From an uncultured Clostridium sp. (GTDB taxonomy: Bacteria; Bacillota; Clostridia; Christensenellales; Borkfalkiaceae), in contig USMU01000042.1 of NCBI GenBank assembly GCA_900555925.1, forward strand, positions 1 to 16,027: a DNA stretch of 16,027 nt, written 5' to 3'. The translations under genes and the position numbers were made by a program. How positions within the stretch are numbered: the stretch's first letter is position 1; each line of letters opens with the position of its first letter. Shown here piece by piece: positions 14,143-16,027 of the stretch. A model generated the notes under the pieces. It was not told where the DNA came from, ran no database searches, and worked only from the letters and a program-made list of their open reading frames with translations.

Positions 14143-14327
14143 CAATGCGCCAAGGCCGACAAATTTTGAACATTTAAAGTGGGAATCTATTTTCCCAAAT
14201 GGTTTAGAGGCTGTATCAGCGAAAGAGAGAAGAGCAATATCATGCCTATTTGCTTTTTTCTTCTCTCCCAATCTCACCTATAAGAAATGAAAACGGAAAA
14301 ACTTTCGCATTATCATCTCTGTATTGT
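14143..14327. other. Intergenic stretch with two inverted repeats, no gene seen
   Basis: No open frame of convincing length or codon use is present on either strand. TGGGAA (14180-14185) pairs with TTCCCA (14192-14197). A longer repeat pairs GAGAGAAGAGCAA (14225-14237) with TTGCT (14050-equivalent at 14250-14254) and CTTCTCTC (14260-14267), with five extra T residues (14255-14259) bulging between the two right-hand segments. The inner part alone resembles a weak terminator with its T-run. Function is unknown. Confidence 0.4.
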
Positions 14328-14356
14328 TTGAGATTATTTTGCCGATATGTTATAAT
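14328..14356 (+). promoter_or_regulatory. Sigma-A promoter of the GNAT gene
   Basis: TTGAGA at 14328-14333 and a perfect TATAAT at 14351-14356 are 17 bp apart. A TG at 14348-14349 gives an extended -10. The expected transcript starts about 30 nt before the ATG. Confidence 0.82.
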
Positions 14357-14393
14357 TTTATTGTATATTCAATTAGTATTGGGGTGTTGATCT

Positions 14394-14837
14394 ATGAATA
14401 TTGTTGAAATTAAAGACCGAAAACAATCTATTATTACAGTTTTATTGCAGATTTGGGAAAGTTCTGTAAAAGCAACGCATTTGTTTTTGACAGAAAAAGA
14501 AATCAAAAGTATTAAGCAATACGTTCCGCTAGCATTACAATCTATTCCTCGTTTAATCGTTGCTGAAAACGATAGCGGATGTCTCGTCGCCTTTGCGGGA
14601 ATAGACGGATGTAAACTGGAAATGTTGTTTGTTGCCGCCGAAAACAGAGGACAAGGCATCGGAAAGTATTTACTTCAATATGTCGTTGATACCTATGCTG
14701 TAAACGAGTTAACAGTCAACGAACAAAATCCTCTTGCAATCGGCTTTTATAAACATATGAACTTTATAACTTACAAAAGGACCGAAACCGACGAGCAAGG
14801 CAATCCTTATCCGCTTTTATATATGAAAAAAGCATAA
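14394..14837 (+). CDS. GNAT family N-acetyltransferase, YjaB-like
   Basis: The protein has 147 residues, the size of a single GNAT domain. The acetyl-CoA pyrophosphate loop is NRGQGIGKYL (84-93), following the beta-4 strand LEMLFVAAE. The C-terminal NEQNPLAIGFYKHMNF (about 111-126) and NPYPLLYMKK match the pattern of E. coli YjaB and its relatives, as does the N-terminal IWESSVKATHLFLTEKE. These enzymes transfer acetyl groups from acetyl-CoA to small amines or protein N-termini; the acceptor for this subgroup is not established. The ATG has GGGGTG 7 bp upstream and its own promoter. It is a single-gene unit whose stop codon lies inside the terminator stem. AT-rich codon use suggests an accessory gene. 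Confidence 0.9.
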   Translation: MNIVEIKDRKQSIITVLLQIWESSVKATHLFLTEKEIKSIKQYVPLALQSIPRLIVAENDSGCLVAFAGIDGCKLEMLFVAAENRGQGIGKYLLQYVVDTYAVNELTVNEQNPLAIGFYKHMNFITYKRTETDEQGNPYPLLYMKKA

Positions 14838-14863
14838 GTTGAGATATTCAACTTATGCTTTTT
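14827..14863. terminator. Bidirectional terminator between the GNAT gene and tRNA-Leu
   Basis: A perfect 16-bp stem (14827-14842 with 14848-14863) has a GATAT loop and A-run/T-run ends. It can therefore stop the + strand GNAT transcript and the convergent minus-strand tRNA transcript. The GNAT stop codon (14835-14837) lies in the left arm. Confidence 0.9.
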
Positions 14864-14867
14864 CATT

Positions 14868-14954
14868 TGGTGCCGGTGGTGGGACTCGAACCCACACGCC
14901 CTCACAGGCAGCGGATTTTGAGTCCGCCTCGTCTGCCAGTTCCAACACACCGGC
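14868..14954 (-). tRNA. tRNA-Leu, anticodon CAA
   Basis: Read on the minus strand, an 87-nt cloverleaf forms with acceptor stem GCCGGTG/CACCGGC (14948-14954 with 14872-14878), A as discriminator and an encoded CCA end (14868-14870). The anticodon stem GCGGA/TCCGC holds a CTCAAAA loop, so the anticodon is CAA (14918-14920), reading UUG. The T arm has GGTTCGAGTCC, and a long variable arm is present as required for class II leucine tRNAs. It has its own promoter upstream and shares a terminator with the convergent GNAT gene. Confidence 0.97.
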
Positions 14955-14985
14955 ATAAAAATGTAGAAAGTTATGAAACATTAAT

Positions 14986-15014
14986 ATTATATATGATTGA
15001 GAAAAAAAAATCAA
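14986..15014 (-). promoter_or_regulatory. Sigma-A promoter of tRNA-Leu
   Basis: On the minus strand, TTGATT (15009-15014) and TATAAT (14986-14991) are 17 bp apart. Transcription would begin about 25 bp before the mature 5' end of the tRNA. It is divergent from the polA promoter, about 50 bp away. Confidence 0.8.
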
Positions 15015-15064
15015 GTGTTTTCACTTTATTTTTAGAGTTTTTTCTAATCTTTTTTCTCTTTCCC

Positions 15065-15093
15065 TTGCGATTTTTTTTATTTCGTGGTAAAAT
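15065..15093 (+). promoter_or_regulatory. Probable sigma-A promoter of polA
   Basis: TTGCGA at 15065-15070 and TAAAAT at 15088-15093 are 17 bp apart, with TG at 15085-15086 as an extended -10. The region between this and the tRNA promoter is rich in T-runs and otherwise empty. Confidence 0.65.
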
Positions 15094-15122
15094 AATACTA
15101 ACGACATTAAGGAACACTTTTT

Positions 15123-16027
15123 ATGGAAAAATTAGTATTGATCGACGGCAACAGTCTGCTCAATAGAGCTTATTATGCGACTCCCATGTTTACATCGAAA
15201 AGCGGCCTGCCTACTAACGGTATTTTCGGATTTGTCAAACTTTTACTGAAAATCATTTCCGATAAAAAACCCGCTTACCTCGCCGTGGCGTTTGATCTAC
15301 ATGCTCCGACCTTTCGACACGAAATGTATGCAGAATATAAAGCCGGACGCAAACCTATGCCGGAGGAACTCGTAGTACAAGTTCCCGTATTGAAAGAATT
15401 GTTGGCTTTGATGAAAATAAAAATTTGTGAACTCGAAGGCTATGAAGCCGACGACATTATTGGCACATTGGCAAAACGTTTTCCCGTCCAAACCTATATC
15501 TATACAGGAGATCGCGACGCTTATCAACTTGTCGACGATACAACTAATGTCTGTTATACGCGTAAAGGTGTAAGCGATATTTTGGAGCTCTCTTCTCGAA
15601 ACTTCAAAGAAGAAGTAGGACTTATTCCGGCGCAAATCGTCGATTTGAAGGCTCTGATGGGGGATAAATCGGATAATATTCCGGGAGTCACAGGGATAGG
15701 GGAAAAGTCGGCTTATCGCCTTTTGGAAGAATATGGCAGTTTGGACGGAGTATATGGGCATTTAGACGAAATTAAGGGGGCTTTGAGTAAAAAGTTAACC
15801 GACCATAAAGAAGAAGCCTACTTTTCACAGTTTTTAGCTACTATAAAGGTCGATTCTCCTATTCCGTTGACATTATCCGATTGCGTTTTACGTATGCCTT
15901 TTCCACACACTGTAAGAGAAAAGTTTGCCGAACTCGATTTCAGAAGCATGATTTCTTTGCCTATTTTCGATGAAAACGGACAAATATTTACCGAAAGAGA
16001 AGCGGAAAGCCTAAAAATAAAAAATAT
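15123..16027 (+). CDS. polA: DNA polymerase I, N-terminal 5'-3' exonuclease region (3' end outside window)
   Basis: The frame is open from the ATG at 15123 (AAGGAA about 8 bp upstream) to the window edge, 301 codons. Pol I fills gaps and removes RNA primers in replication and repair. The visible part is the 5' nuclease domain with its metal-binding acidic residues: LIDGNSLLNRAYYA (Asp8), the VAFDLHAPTFRHEMYAEYKAGR arch region, GYEADDIIG (Asp110, Asp111), TGDRDAYQLV (Asp130, Asp132) and MGDKSDNIPGVTGIGEKSA (Asp181, Asp184). The helix-hairpin-helix is also in place. The last ~50 residues appear to enter the linker to the next domain. The polymerase domain is beyond the window, so I cannot tell whether the 3'-5' exonuclease site is intact, as it often is not in Firmicutes. 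Confidence 0.95.
   Translation, partial: MEKLVLIDGNSLLNRAYYATPMFTSKSGLPTNGIFGFVKLLLKIISDKKPAYLAVAFDLHAPTFRHEMYAEYKAGRKPMPEELVVQVPVLKELLALMKIKICELEGYEADDIIGTLAKRFPVQTYIYTGDRDAYQLVDDTTNVCYTRKGVSDILELSSRNFKEEVGLIPAQIVDLKALMGDKSDNIPGVTGIGEKSAYRLLEEYGSLDGVYGHLDEIKGALSKKLTDHKEEAYFSQFLATIKVDSPIPLTLSDCVLRMPFPHTVREKFAELDFRSMISLPIFDENGQIFTEREAESLKIKN

Noticed and set aside
14868..14954. tRNA-Leu as an integration site for a mobile element
   Set aside because: No repeat of the tRNA 3' end was found elsewhere in the window, and no integrase gene is present.
14855..15166. A 103-codon + strand open frame containing VVGLEPTRPHRQRILSPPRLP
   Set aside because: This is the well-known false translation of the antisense strand of a tRNA-Leu gene; it also overlaps the start of polA.

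Overview
The window looks like chromosomal DNA of a spore-forming (or ancestrally spore-forming) member of the Clostridia in the Bacillota. The evidence is a Spo0A-type regulator, a MutS2/Smr protein, a YlxY-MlpA-like gene pair in the order known from Bacillus, SD-type ribosome sites of the AGGAGG kind, clean sigma-A promoters (mostly 17-bp spacers) and several TTG starts. GC content is moderate over the first 10 kb and drops visibly after about 10.1 kb. I cannot name the genus; an uncultured gut lineage is a guess. Every protein-coding gene I accept is on the + strand. The only minus-strand gene is a tRNA.

Region 1 (1-8061) reads as one long co-oriented run: the tail of an unidentified gene, mutS2, a YlxY-like deacetylase-fold protein, an M16 zinc peptidase, a DNA-deoxyinosine glycosylase-like protein, an AlkD-like glycosylase and tex. 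Junctions are short or overlapping. The one larger gap (99 bp before the ylxY-like gene) holds a long inverted repeat that covers that gene's ribosome site. Three of the six complete genes concern DNA repair or recombination control.

Region 2 (8062-10107) has two separately promoted housekeeping genes: acpP, with its own strong promoter and terminator, and an ABC-F ATPase of the YkpA/YbiT type.

Region 3 (10108-12940) has spo0A as a single-gene unit, then a three-gene unit of AbrB-type regulator, ABC ATPase and ABC-2-type permease driven by a perfect-consensus promoter. The Spo0A protein is the most notable item in the window. Its DNA-binding half is highly conserved, but the receiver half lacks the phosphorylated aspartate (Gly56) and the paired acidic residues (Glu10-Ser11).

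Region 4 (12941-14866) is more AT-rich and accessory in character: tandem terminators, a PadR regulator with a DUF1700/HAAS membrane protein, a terminator, and a GNAT acetyltransferase. Region 5 (14868-16027) has a minus-strand tRNA-Leu(CAA) with its own promoter, then the 5' part of polA, which runs off the end of the window.

I did not find CRISPR arrays, insertion sequences, phage genes, riboswitches or an evident multi-gene defence system. The best candidate for unusual biology is the apparently phosphorylation-independent Spo0A.
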